A stretch of DNA of 64,000 bases from Ampullaceana balthica (Eukaryota; Mollusca; Gastropoda; Lymnaeidae). The position numbers and the translations under genes are program-made. The notes under the pieces were generated by a model. It did not search any database, was not told where the DNA came from, and saw only the letters and a list, made by a program, of their open reading frames with translations. The stretch lies in the NCBI GenBank assembly GCA_944989445.1, contig CALYLW010000341.1:524246-588245 (forward strand), given 5' to 3'. Every line of letters begins with the position of its first letter. Positions within the stretch are counted from its first letter, which is position 1. Positions 36,501 through 43,010 of the stretch are shown here, piece by piece.

Positions 36501-37629
36501 TCACATTTCTTAAACACCCCCCTCCCCCACATCACACATCGTCACAAATGGTCCACCCCCACTACCCCTTTGAGTGCGTGACGTCATTTATGAATGGCCC
36601 CTAAACCATGAAAAATTGTTATCCCAAAGAAAAATATAAAAGACAAAATAACAGTATATATGGAATAATATTAATATTTTCAAGCAATGTTAATTGATAA
36701 CTTTTTTGTTATAAAATCTAATAATGTACTGCGTGTAAAGAATATATATATTAGTTTTCTAATTAACAATAGTTATCTGCTGTGAAATATCTGTTTAACT
36801 TTTATTTTTTGGTATAAAACTACGTTATTTGACAGCATGAAAATGTTATAATCATTGTCATTAAGTATAATTAAACTTGCAATTTTTTTTTGATTATGCC
36901 CCAAAAAATGATCTTACCTTCTTAAGGAACTGAATGTCCTTTTTAGCACATGTCCCCAATGATGAAAGACAATATAGAATCTTTAAAAAAAAATTTTGTT
37001 CTACCTCTGTAAGCGATGACCTTGAAAAAGAACAAGTAAAACTTGTTGTTTGCTGTATATAGTTGAAGAAATTTAGGGTTAAAATGCTTACTCAGGCTAT
37101 ATTTTGGGAGTAAGAAAGTGTTCAATGCTGCTAAACAGTATAATAATATCTAGGAAATTGCCTAATTCTATAAGTGGAATTACTAGTCGAAACATCCTGT
37201 GGTCGATTGGCAGGGTTGAACCGTCCGGGGTCGAAGTGTTATCCCACTAAAATATTTTTGAAGTGATATTAGAATCAAAGTTATACTTTGATATTAAAAC
37301 ATTACATATATAATTACATGGCATTTTAGGGCTTTTTAATTTTAAATTGTCATGGGTTTGTATAATTGGTGAAGTGTGTTAATTTATAGGAATATTCTGT
37401 ACTGTACATCATAATTTATAGGAATATACTGTACTGTACATCATAATTCAACTTACAAATTTTTTCCCTTTAAAAAAGAAGGTAAAAAAGGAAGAATAGT
37501 CTCAGCCATTTGCTTTTCCACTCCATGTTTGGATGTTACCAGCTTCATCAGAGTCTCAAGTGTGTTGGACTTAACAGCATCATTATAACAGGTAAAATTA
37601 TCTTCATTTGTCTTAGTCATTCCTGTCAT
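14340..37629 (-). CDS. Divergent STAT-like transcription factor, 18 exons, 697 residues predicted
   Basis: STAT proteins are latent cytoplasmic factors that dimerise through SH2-phosphotyrosine contacts after receptor/JAK signalling and then bind DNA in the nucleus. Exons (minus strand, 5' to 3'): 37457-37629, 37005-37020, 36918-36938, 35521-35577, 34927-34965, 34004-34093, 33568-33607, 32438-32538, 31589-31734, 27395-27467, 25734-25925, 23067-23162, 20898-21033, 19911-20109, 19525-19685, 18647-18808, 16231-16300, 14340-14661. All phases agree and total 2,094 nt. Residues 103-250 are coiled coil, 253-348 resemble the DNA-binding region (ending in a SLPF...DWYCW strand pair), 349-460 the linker, 460-567 the SH2 domain with ILRIS (Arg486), and Tyr577 lies 11 residues after Tyr566 as in STAT5. 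It is shorter than usual STATs (750-850): the N-domain and part of the DNA-binding domain are reduced or missed. No upstream exon was found, though an acceptor-like CAG precedes the start. Confidence 0.78.
14700..15215. other. Intron 17 sequence without recognised feature
   Basis: Unique-looking intron DNA between the terminal exon and the tandem arrays. Short frames on both strands have no splice or homology support. Confidence 0.4.
15216..15310. repeat. Short tandem repeat, 32-bp unit, about 2.5 copies
   Basis: Units of the form TTGATCATAATCAGAGTCAT plus CGTAATTACC repeat with few changes in intron 17 of the STAT-like gene. Confidence 0.8.
15449..15826. repeat. Minisatellite, 34-bp unit, about 11 copies
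   Basis: Unit GTCAATATTGGGATTAGTCT plus GTATAAAGGGTTCA. Copies are nearly identical apart from TTGGG/TTAGG/TTGTG variants. It lies inside intron 17 and does not touch a splice site. Confidence 0.95.
16231..16300 (-). CDS. STAT-like exon 17 (phosphotyrosine segment)
   Basis: Bounded by TTCTTCTTTAG and GTGAGTAA. Encodes residues 568-590 including NGYCTKSS; the tyrosine is 11 residues after the Tyr at the end of the SH2 domain, the same spacing as the activating tyrosine of STAT5. Phases 1 to 2 fit both neighbours. Confidence 0.75.
16905..17720 (-). mobile_element. Old SINE/LINE 3' remnant, split by a MITE
   Basis: CTATCTTATCTAATCTGTTACAG and the following bases are the reverse complement of the 300-405 fragment family; the part after 17,030 continues on both sides of the MITE at 17,145-17,536. 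No coding capacity is seen. The limits are approximate. Confidence 0.5.
17145..17536. mobile_element. MITE with ACAAAACGGCCCC terminal motifs
   Basis: The ends carry multiple GACAAAACGGCCCC copies, inverted at the other end (GGCCGTTTTGACGGGTCACCC). The 8-bp duplication TATCTGAG is perfect (17,137-17,144 and 17,537-17,544). It is 392 bp and non-coding. Confidence 0.9.
17737..18435. other. Intron 16 sequence without recognised feature
   Basis: AT-rich intron DNA between an old transposon remnant and an AT microsatellite; no exon or element ends were recognised. Confidence 0.4.
18436..18510. repeat. (AT)n microsatellite
   Basis: About 37 uninterrupted AT dinucleotides in intron 16. Confidence 0.98.
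18647..18808 (-). CDS. STAT-like exon 16 (C-terminal half of SH2)
   Basis: Acceptor ACAG and donor GTTTGT. Encodes residues 514-567. The segment SLVREISYL...LPDRDP...IIYPQ...CY follows the STAT pattern SLA..I.DL...L.YLYPD....YY, supporting SH2 identity. Confidence 0.8.
19525..19685 (-). CDS. STAT-like exon 15 (SH2 core)
   Basis: Acceptor CTCTCTTAG, donor GTTAGT. Encodes residues 460-513. [19 protein letters not shown] followed by GSAILRIS matches the STAT layout in which a helix precedes GTFLLRFS; the conserved SH2 arginine (Arg486) is present. Confidence 0.85.
19911..20109 (-). CDS. STAT-like exon 14 (linker domain)
   Basis: Acceptor TTTTTCAG, donor GTAGGA. Encodes residues 394-459. [20 protein letters not shown] corresponds to the STAT linker helix pattern F-x-W-W/F followed by LKK. 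A lysine-rich loop (KRGKEKSKK) precedes it. Confidence 0.8.
20357..20528. repeat. Near-perfect hairpin with a third direct copy
   Basis: Arms 20,357-20,404 and 20,412-20,459 are perfect reverse complements (48 bp) around a 7-base loop (TTGGTGT). A third copy in the first orientation follows at 20,478-20,528 and includes the loop. It lies in intron 13 of the STAT-like gene, with a short AT stretch between. Confidence 0.97.
20898..21033 (-). CDS. STAT-like exon 13 (linker start)
   Basis: Encodes residues 349-393 between a weak acceptor GGTAG and a strong donor [27 protein letters not shown] and the following KTLQKMIL resemble the STAT pattern of VLSWQF...RGL...QL..L..KLL. Confidence 0.75.
21612..21935. 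mobile_element. Unclassified repeat beginning CTAGAAATGACCCGCGGC
   Basis: GC-richer block with a sharp start after an AT-rich run, containing CCGCCGATGAATTG and CATGCGCACTGCTG. No second full copy is visible in the window, so the family cannot be fixed and the limits are approximate. Confidence 0.35.
21963..22105 (+). mobile_element. tRNA-derived SINE, 3' part
   Basis: Shares GGCGGCTGGG, GTGAACGCTGCATCACTTGC and CTTCTGTATAGAAGGAGCGT with the inverted copies at 22,247-22,531 and 23,283-23,553, but lacks the tRNA-like head. Confidence 0.8.
22247..22531 (-). mobile_element. tRNA-derived SINE, full head and GATAA tail
   Basis: On the minus strand it begins GGACGCGGTGGTCGAGTGG (A box), then GGGTTCGAGTCCG (B box), the body, and a CTTATC-type simple repeat tail. 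Together with the + copy at 21,963 it makes an inverted SINE pair in intron 12 of the STAT-like gene. Confidence 0.85.
22543..22668. repeat. Minisatellite, 48-bp unit, about 2.6 copies
   Basis: CCCACTCTGACCACACACAC plus CACTGTTTAAATATTTGTTA repeats next to the SINE head. Confidence 0.9.
22797..23066 (-). repeat. Minisatellite of 31 bp anchored at a splice donor
   Basis: On the minus strand the unit starts GTCAGTATCTG and ends CATTGTTCTG. The authentic donor of exon 12 (GATCTG|GTCAGTATC) is its first member, followed by about eight copies that each repeat CTG|GTCAGTATC. Four-letter similarity extends into the exon end only. Long frames on the minus strand are repeat artefacts. Confidence 0.9.
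23067..23162 (-). CDS. STAT-like exon 12 (end of DNA-binding region)
   Basis: Acceptor TTTTCTCTGCAG and donor GTCAGTATC; 32 codons, phase 0 at both ends, fitting exons 11 and 13 exactly. [14 protein letters not shown] and GAVDWYCW correspond to the conserved STAT strands SLPVVV...Q.P.A.A...W just before the linker. Confidence 0.8.
23283..23553 (-). mobile_element. tRNA-derived SINE (second minus-strand copy)
   Basis: Same family as 22,247-22,531, with head GGACGCGGTGGTCGAGTGG and B box GGTTCGAATCC, ending in TTATCTTATC at the low side. The two copies flank exon 12 and its minisatellite. Confidence 0.85.
23766..25172 (+). mobile_element. Composite pogo/Tigger-like element, copy 1
   Basis: Ends CAGTGGGACCCGCTTAA and (inverted) CAGTTGGGCCCACTTAA with TA on both flanks. 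Inside lie nested element ends: TAGTGATGGGACGATTAATC, CCTAAGGTTAAGACCG and CAGGGTTCCCACTCAGTCGG. No transposase frame remains. It lies in intron 11 of the STAT-like gene. Confidence 0.8.
25734..25925 (-). CDS. STAT-like exon 11 (start of DNA-binding region)
   Basis: 64 codons, phase 0 at both ends, donor GTAACA. The acceptor is an unusual A-rich [30 protein letters not shown] parallels the STAT sequence around VLKTQTKFAATVRLLV, the first strands of the DNA-binding domain. Confidence 0.8.
26212..26380. repeat. Minisatellite, 27-bp unit, about 6 copies
   Basis: GGATGATGGTGCTAGAATCA plus ATACCTT. The unit length is divisible by three, so all frames stay open and short 'proteins' on both strands arise; none is credible as a gene. 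Confidence 0.95.
26440..27300. other. Unclassified intron repeat with an internal duplication
   Basis: Block with mixed composition in intron 10. A segment near 26,850-26,960 (TTCCTTACAACCAACGCCC, GTTCCGTGGTCCATTCAGAG) returns diverged near 27,090-27,200, then CCACCCAACATCG also occurs twice (near 27,040 and 27,245). It looks like a transposon or satellite remnant, with no coding frame. Confidence 0.4.
27395..27467 (-). CDS. STAT-like exon 10 (coiled-coil to DNA-binding junction)
   Basis: Acceptor CCCCCAG, donor GTAAGG. 24 codons plus a split first codon; [14 protein letters not shown] matches the STAT segment with TSTFIIEKQPP just before the DNA-binding domain. Confidence 0.8.
28058..29592 (-). 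mobile_element. Composite pogo/Tigger-like element, copy 2 (inverted)
   Basis: Ends CAGTCGAACCCACTTAA and (inverted) CAGTCGAAACTGGTTAA with TA flanks. It is the reverse complement of 23,766-25,172 over most of its length and contains the same nested ends (AACCTTAGG near 29,375, GAGTGGGAACC near 29,320). Lies in intron 9 of the STAT-like gene. Confidence 0.8.
30379..31159 (-). mobile_element. hAT deletion derivative (copy 2 of 3)
   Basis: Same TAGGGCTG ends; perfect 8-bp duplication ATTAAAAC (30,371-30,378 and 31,160-31,167). Minus-strand remnant codes for [20 protein letters not shown], then [18 protein letters not shown], a recognisable hAT C-terminal dimerisation motif. It is the best-preserved of the three copies. 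Confidence 0.92.
31278..31565 (+). mobile_element. tRNA-derived SINE, second subfamily
   Basis: Head GTGGTCGAGCCGCAGG with GGGTTTGAATCTC as B box, then a body ending CTTCTGCTCAGAAGGATTAT and CCGTAACACTTATC, the same tail motif as the SINE remnant at 300-405. It lies immediately before exon 9 of the STAT-like gene (opposite strand). Confidence 0.75.
31589..31734 (-). CDS. STAT-like exon 9 (coiled coil)
   Basis: Acceptor ATATTAAG, donor GTGAGTAA. Residues 180-227: [20 protein letters not shown] is a long amphipathic helix resembling the C-terminal helices of the STAT coiled-coil domain. Confidence 0.8.
32438..32538 (-). CDS. STAT-like exon 8
   Basis: Acceptor TTATAACAG, donor GTAAGCT. 33 polar, Asn/Gln-rich codons ([13 protein letters not shown]), probably a loop between coiled-coil helices. 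Confidence 0.65.
32715..32771 (-). CDS. Possible cassette exon of the STAT-like gene
   Basis: Acceptor TGTGTGTAG and candidate donor GTGACC bound 57 nt with the same phase at both ends, so inclusion or skipping between exons 7 and 8 keeps frame. The stretch [16 protein letters not shown] is open. A nearer GT (GTAGCT) would break the frame. Confidence 0.35.
33568..33607 (-). CDS. STAT-like exon 7 (40 nt)
   Basis: Acceptor ATAACATTACAG, strong donor GTAAGTAG. Encodes [13 protein letters not shown], continuing the heptad pattern of exon 6; phase 0 to 1 fits exon 8 (or the cassette). Confidence 0.65.
34004..34093 (-). CDS. STAT-like exon 6 (coiled coil)
   Basis: 30 codons, phase 0 to 0, donor GAG|GTAATA, acceptor [28 protein letters not shown] is a clear heptad-rich helix. 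The paralogue at 438-518 lacks three codons of this helix. Confidence 0.8.
34302..34743. mobile_element. Mariner-like MITE, TA target site
   Basis: Ends CAAGGGGTCCTAGAGTTAAGAC and, inverted, CAGGGAGTCCTCAGGTTACG, with TA on both flanks. The left duplication copy near 690 has the empty TA site. Confidence 0.8.
34927..34965 (-). CDS. STAT-like exon 5 (39 nt)
   Basis: 13 codons ([13 protein letters not shown]), phase 0 to 0, with GT/AG borders conserved in the paralogue at 867-905. Confidence 0.65.
35521..35577 (-). CDS. STAT-like exon 4 (57 nt)
   Basis: 19 codons, only one open frame, ending GLTGTPLHQ; donor CATCAG|GTACCT and acceptor TTCATAG conserved in the paralogue at 2544-2600. Confidence 0.65.
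36422..36602. mobile_element. Harbinger-like MITE, TAA target site
   Basis: GGGGTCATTAAATAAATTG at one end and, inverted, GGGGCCATTCATAAATGACG at the other; flanked by TAA on both sides. The left copy near 3,455 is uninterrupted. Related to the MITE at 47,399. Confidence 0.75.
36918..37020 (-). CDS. STAT-like micro-exons 2 and 3 (16 and 21 nt)
   Basis: Exon 2 (37005-37020) and exon 3 (36918-36938) are placed by phase: they encode (L)SSLTE and DIQFLKK and are the only combination that joins exon 1 to exon 4 in frame. The acceptor of exon 3 (CTAAAAAG) lacks a pyrimidine tract. A better AG further upstream in the left copy is mutated here and would break the frame in both. Confidence 0.45.
37457..37629 (-). 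CDS. STAT-like exon 1 (first coding exon found)
   Basis: Starts at ATG 37,627-37,629 (MTGMTKTN; a second ATG three codons on is also shared by both copies) and ends at donor TTTGTAAGTTG. 57 codons, helical, with [14 protein letters not shown] just inside the first codons could instead be an acceptor, in which case the true start lies further upstream. Confidence 0.6.
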
Positions 37630-37674
37630 AATGGAGGCATTAAAATTTATCAGAATAAGTAAAAAAGATACAAA

Positions 37675-37860
37675 GAGGGAGAGAGTGTGAGGGGGATAGA
37701 GAGAGGAGAGAAATTAAGGATGAGAGGTTCGGGGGGAGAGGGCGGGGGAGAGAGAGAGAGAGAAGAGAAATTGAGGAGAGGGAAGGGGAAAAAGAGGGGG
37801 AGAGAGAGGGAAGGAGAAAAGAAAAGGGAGAGGAAATGAGAGAGTGAGAGAGTTAACAAG
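37675..37860 (+). repeat. GA-rich low-complexity tract
   Basis: Counterpart of 6,965-7,135, immediately upstream of exon 1 of the complete STAT-like gene. Confidence 0.85.
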
Positions 37861-38263
37861 GCCCTTAATAAAGAATATTTATTAATTTTGAACATAATTT
37901 ATATGTGATGTAAGCAAATTTGAAAATCATACATTAGTTCTCTGCCTAAGAAAATGGTATTTTAAAAATATTGACCACCCATTTCAAATATTTAAAAAAA
38001 AATCTTTTATTTTAATTTCACATGCGCTTTTCATTGTAAAATAACATAAGCTATAAGAGGTAATGTGACATCAAATAAGTTAATAAGCAATGGCCTACAA
38101 CTACAGATACAGCATACAGGTGTAATGAAGCAAAACTAACAGTAACAGTTTTTTTTAAACGCACATTTAGACAAAGGTAAATTTTTATTCCCCAATTTTA
38201 AGGTTGAAATGAGAAAATGATATGAAAAATGTGGGGAGGGGCAGACAACAAGATTAGTAGGAC

Positions 38264-38736
38264 TAAGATGACCAGACGTTCCGATTTAGGCGGCACAGTC
38301 CCAATTTCAGACCTCATGTCCCGCAGACCCTTGATTGTCCCGACGGGTCGCCAGTTTGTCCCCCCTTTTTCAATACTTTATTTGATAAAATAAATACAGT
38401 TAGTTTTTGTGATTTTGGGTAAGAATGACTTAATATATTCTTAAATTTAATTAAATATTCAAAACAGTGATTTTTTAAATAAATTTAAATTCTTTATTAT
38501 TAGCTAAGCTGGTTGGTGCGTCGATTTATGTGGTTATTTACATTTTACTCCTTGATACGGTTTTCCTGTGACTTGTCGGTGATCCCGATACATAAGTTGA
38601 CCAGACATCCCAATTTCAGACTTCATGTCCTGCTAAAGTGACCAGAAGTCTCGATTTTTTGCTCCAGAAACCTGGCACCGTCCGTGAAGCCCCGTCCCGC
38701 TTTGCACCCCCCCCCCTGGAAAATCTGGTCACCTGA
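38264..38736. mobile_element. hAT-like MITE with TAAGATGACCAG ends
   Basis: Ends TAAGATGACCAG and, inverted, TCAGGTGACCAG. Perfect 8-bp duplication AGTAGGAC (38,256-38,263 and 38,737-38,744). The GACCAGACATCCCAATTTC motif is repeated inside. The left copy near 7,550 has a single AGTAGGAC. Confidence 0.9.
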
Positions 38737-38781
38737 AGTAGGACCAACCCCAATGTCAATGACTTAAACATGAAGTTAAAT

Positions 38782-40721
38782 CAGGGATGTCCAAAGTCCG
38801 GCCTGCGGCCCAAAACCGGCCCGCAAAGCTATTTTAACTGGCCTGCGGCCTCATCTGAAATAATTAATTAACTGACGTATTATTTCTGTAAAGATAGTAT
38901 ATTTATTAGAAAAGTAGAAATTTTGTACTGTTTTGAGTATGTCAAATGATGGCGAAAATCTGAATGAAAGTTGACTGAAACTGAGCGAAATGAGAAGCTG
39001 AAGGAACTGGAAGCTGGATTAACCTCACAGCAAAGCTTATTTTCAAGAATCGGTCAGGCTATTGAAAATTCCTCAAAGGCAAGTTATAAGGTAGCAAAAC
39101 TGATAGCGAAACACAGCAAGCCATTTACTGATGGCGAGTTTGTAAAATAATGCTTGATAAAAATTGTTGAAAATATCTGTCACGAGAAAAAGCGGGAGTT
39201 TGCTAATGTTTGCCTGTCACACAACACTTTGGCTCGCAGAATTGAAGAAGTCTCATCTGACATTAAGAGACAAATAGAGGCAAAAGCAGAAAAATTTGAC
39301 TTTTTTCTCGATAGCCTGTGATGAAAGCCCTGATGGATCTGACACTGCGCAACTTCTTATTTTTTTTTAGAGGAGTTAATGATGACATGTGTGTGAGTGA
39401 AGAATTACTTGACCTTCAGAGTCTTAAAGACCAAACAAGGGGAAAAGATTTATTTACTTCTGTTTGTTCTGCTGTCAATGACATTAAACTACCTTGGAAA
39501 AAAATATCTGGAATTATTACTGATGGTGCACCTGCCATGATTGGTGAGCATAGTGGACTTGCAACACTTGTCTGTAACAAAGTCAGTGAGGAGGGTGGCA
39601 AAACTATTAAACTTCACTGTATCATTCACCAACAAGTTCTTTGTGCCAAACATCTTAGATGTGATCATGTCATTAAGCCAGTAATAAAAGCTATAGACTC
39701 TATTTCGCTCTAAAGCCCTGTTTCACCGCCAGTTTCAGCAGTTTCTTCTTGACATCCAGGGAGAATACGGAGATGTTGTGTATCACAATGATGTAAGGTG
39801 GCTCAGTCAGGGAACAGCACTTCAGCGCTTTTACGCACTTAAAAAAGAAATTGGGCAATTCATGGAAGATAAGGGACAACCAATGCCAGAATAATCTGAT
39901 ACTGCTTGGCTGGCAGATTTAGCATTTTTTGTTGATATGACAAGACATCTAAACGTACTTAACACAAATCTTCAAGGTCAAAATGCAGTGGTAAGCCAAT
40001 TATATTCACATATCAAGGCCTTTGGGAACAAGCTGCGACTTTTTCATAGGCAACTGACTCAAATGCAGCTTAATACCACACATTACCCCTCACTACAGGA
40101 AATCATGACAAGTTTCCCAGAAAGAAGCTTCAATGAGCAAATGCAGAGGTATGTTGCAAATATCACATCCCTGGCTGATGAATTTCAAAGACGCTTTCAG
40201 GACTTTGCAACTATTGAAAAGGACATCATGTTATTTTCTTCACCTTTCTCTGTTAACCCATGCACAGGCTGCAGCTGGAACTCATTGAGTTGCAAAGTGA
40301 TAATGAAATTCGCAGCAGACAACAACAGCTTTCTCTCAATGACTTTTACCGACAGCTGGATAAAGATAGATTCAAAGAGATTCGAACATTTGCTTAGAAA
40401 ATGCTCAGCTTGTTTCGCTCGACATACTTGTGTAAGCAGACATTTTCAGTTATGAATTTTAACAAGAACCGTGTGAGGACAAGAATAAGTAACTCTCACC
40501 TATGTGATCTGATATCATACGTATCAAAACCAGTGGCATTGAGCCTGACCTCAACTATTTACTGCATTCAAGATCTCAGTTTCACCCTTCACATTAAAAT
40601 TTTGCTATAAAAACTTCTCAACCTATGTCACATGTCATTTTAATATAATTTTAATCCGGCCCTGCGAGGGTCTTTATTTCAAGGAATTTGGCCCGCCATG
40701 CAAAAAGTTTGGACACCCCTG
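38782..40721 (+). mobile_element. hAT transposon (Charlie/GTF2IRD2-like)
   Basis: Ends CAGGGATGTCCAAAGTCCGG and, inverted, CAGGGGTGTCCAAACTTTTT. Perfect 8-bp duplication AGTTAAAT (38,774-38,781 and 40,722-40,729). The left copy near 7,612 holds a single AGTTAAAT. The body encodes a broken transposase. Confidence 0.95.
38938..40610 (+). pseudogene. hAT transposase remnant
   Basis: Pieces in three frames: a helical N-part (AIENSSKASYKVAKLIAKHS), then ISGIITDGAPAMIGEHSGLA (RNase H-like catalytic core region with TDGAPAM), IKLHCIIHQQVLCAK, and a C-terminal dimerisation part (TFSVMNFNKNRVRTRISNSH). Several stops (near 39,150, 39,320, 39,893) and frameshifts; the BED zinc finger is missing. The family is known as GTF2IRD2/EPM2AIP1-like hAT proteins. 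Confidence 0.85.
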
Positions 40722-41415
40722 AGTTAAATGAAGTGAATTTGAATGTATCAGAATCTAAGTAATTAAAGTTAAAATATCAATAACAAACTTAAACTACTAA
40801 CTACCACTTACTTGACTTGAGTTCTTGAGACAGTTGAGAAGGCAGCTAATTTTTAATTTAGTTAGTAATAAGTCTTATTACTTATTAAGATGGGATAAGA
40901 ATATATAAGCCATGCCATAGCCTATATACTATACTGATACTATAGCCATAATTTAAAGTTAAAGTTTAAAGCATTGACAATTGAGCAGCCTTTCGTAAAA
41001 GTCTAAAGTTTAGACTTTAGGTTAGGTAGACTTTTGTGGTCTTAGCTTTTAAAAGACGAGGTCTACAAATCTGGGGGTTTTTTTTAGTGTTGTCATCTAT
41101 AGTCTATAGAACTCTATAGGGAAAAATACTTTTGATGCCAACAAAATTATGAATACTGAAAATACTGAAAAGGAATTATTAATAAAACCGGATTTTCCCG
41201 AAAGCCCCTTAAAATTTTAATTTTAAATTAAATCGTAATTAAAATGTGGCCAGAAATTTATTATAATTATCATATACACTAAATCTCTATGTATTAAATA
41301 TTGTTTAAATTTTAAATTATTTTTTAAAGTCCTATTTCTTTCTTGTCTTCTTTTGAATTGGAAAAAAAACATATTTCAGTCAACTCAAATTACGAGATCC
41401 AAGATGCGTGACTAT

Positions 41416-41424
41416 TTCCAAGAA
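41416..41424. promoter_or_regulatory. GAS-type STAT site (TTCCAAGAA), upstream of the STAT-like gene
   Basis: Identical to the left copy at 8,245-8,253 within a conserved block of about 70 bp. It lies roughly 3.8 kb from exon 1, of which 2.4 kb is younger transposon insertion. Suggests autoregulation; unproven. Confidence 0.35.
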
Positions 41425-41634
41425 ATAAGCGTCCAGGGGAGATCACTCATACAAATTCTATGTCTTAAATGTCGACCAATAATTAAGTCAACAAACTTTA
41501 TGTATTTTAACTCAGTAAACTGTAAACATCTAGGTCTAAATAATAATAATAATAAATTTAAAAATACAGTTTTTAAATGGCCCAATACATTTTATGCAAA
41601 CTCCACTCCCACGCACACATAACAAAATAAGGAA

Positions 41635-41735
41635 TTACAAAATAATAATAATAATATTTAATAATAATAATAATATTTTTTATTATTATTATTATTAATA
41701 AAATAATAATAATGACAATAATAAAAATAATAAAT
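41635..41735. repeat. (AAT)n microsatellite
   Basis: Imperfect AAT/ATT repeats in both directions at the right edge of the duplication. Confidence 0.9.
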
Positions 41736-42050
41736 AAAAATCACTAACAGACAAAGAAACAACAATGCAGATTGTTTTAATCATCAGTTTATTCTGGGTT
41801 TACACAAGAATCAAGATATAACATTAAATTTTAAAAGAAAATATTTCCTCTTATTATTATTATATAGTTGTTTAATAATTTTAATTTTAAAAAAAAATTA
41901 TTTTTTTTTGGTGGTATTTAAAATATTTGGCAATCGCCTTCACGAAGGATATTTTACCTAACGAAAATAACTTTATTCTGGAAAAATAGAAGGACGGCAC
42001 ATATTTTCTTTAAATTTATTTTACGAATCTTCTTCTTCTTTTTTAAATCC
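41736..42050. other. Intergenic, no feature recognised
   Basis: AT-rich stretch between the microsatellite and the 0.5-kb tandem units. No coding or element ends were recognised. Confidence 0.4.
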
Positions 42051-42924
42051 ATTAAATTAATTTCACCGTCTTGTCTCTCTCTGTGTCTCTCTGTGAACTC
42101 TGTGGCCCCACCCTCGGAAAAACAAAAGTAAAAAATGACCCACTTCCCATGATCCTATCGAGCTGAAATTTAGCACATAGACTTATGTCACCTAACAATG
42201 TATTGTTTCAAAATTTCAGATCGATCAAATGTTCCGTAATTAAATTAGTGAATTTTTAGTTTATCTTTATGTCATTCTATGTAGCATACTGTGCGGCGTC
42301 TGCTATAGTTGACTTCCACGAGTCACTGGAATTTCACTCCAGCCCTCGATGTCACAGGGGTGTGTCGCGCGGTGCAAATTATATTGAACATAATCAATAC
42401 TTTTAGTTATGTCTCATATATTAGGGATTTATAGTTAAAAACTTTGTTTTTACGGGTTGCTTAATTAAATCCCTTTATATTAACTTCACGGTCTTGTCTC
42501 TCTGTCTGTCGTGATCACTGTCTTGGTCGGGCGGGGGGAAAAACAAAAGTAAAAAATGACCCACTCCCGTGATGCTATCGAGCTGAAATTTTGCACATAG
42601 ACTTGTGTCACCTAACAATACAGTGTATCATAATTTGAAATCGATCGAATGTTTCTTTATTAAATTAACGAATTTTTAGTTTATCTCTATGCATCTCTAT
42701 GTAGCATGTCTGCTATAGTTGACATCCACGGGTCACTGGAGTTCACTCCAGCACTCGATGTCACGGGGGAGTGTCGCGCGGTGGGTATTATATTATATTG
42801 AACATAATCAATAATTTTAGTTATGTCTCATATAAAGGGGATTTATAGTCAAAAACTTTGTTTTTACGTGTTGTTTAATTCTTCTTCTCCCTCTTTTTAA
42901 ATCCCTTATATTAACTTCACCGGC

Positions 42925-43010
<86 letters not shown>

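Larger units (their letters stand above)
33725..41625. other. Right copy of the direct segmental duplication
   Basis: Parental or sister copy of 1-8,435, holding exons 1-6 of the complete STAT-like gene and its upstream region. Private insertions here are at 34,302-34,743, 36,422-36,602, 38,264-38,736 and 38,782-40,721; the matching positions of the left copy are uninterrupted. The right edge is an AAT microsatellite. Confidence 0.9.

Noticed and set aside
37177..37245. Small block with GTCGAAACATCCTGTGG present only in the right copy
   Set aside because: An insertion is likely, but no ends or target duplication could be set, so it is not listed as an element.
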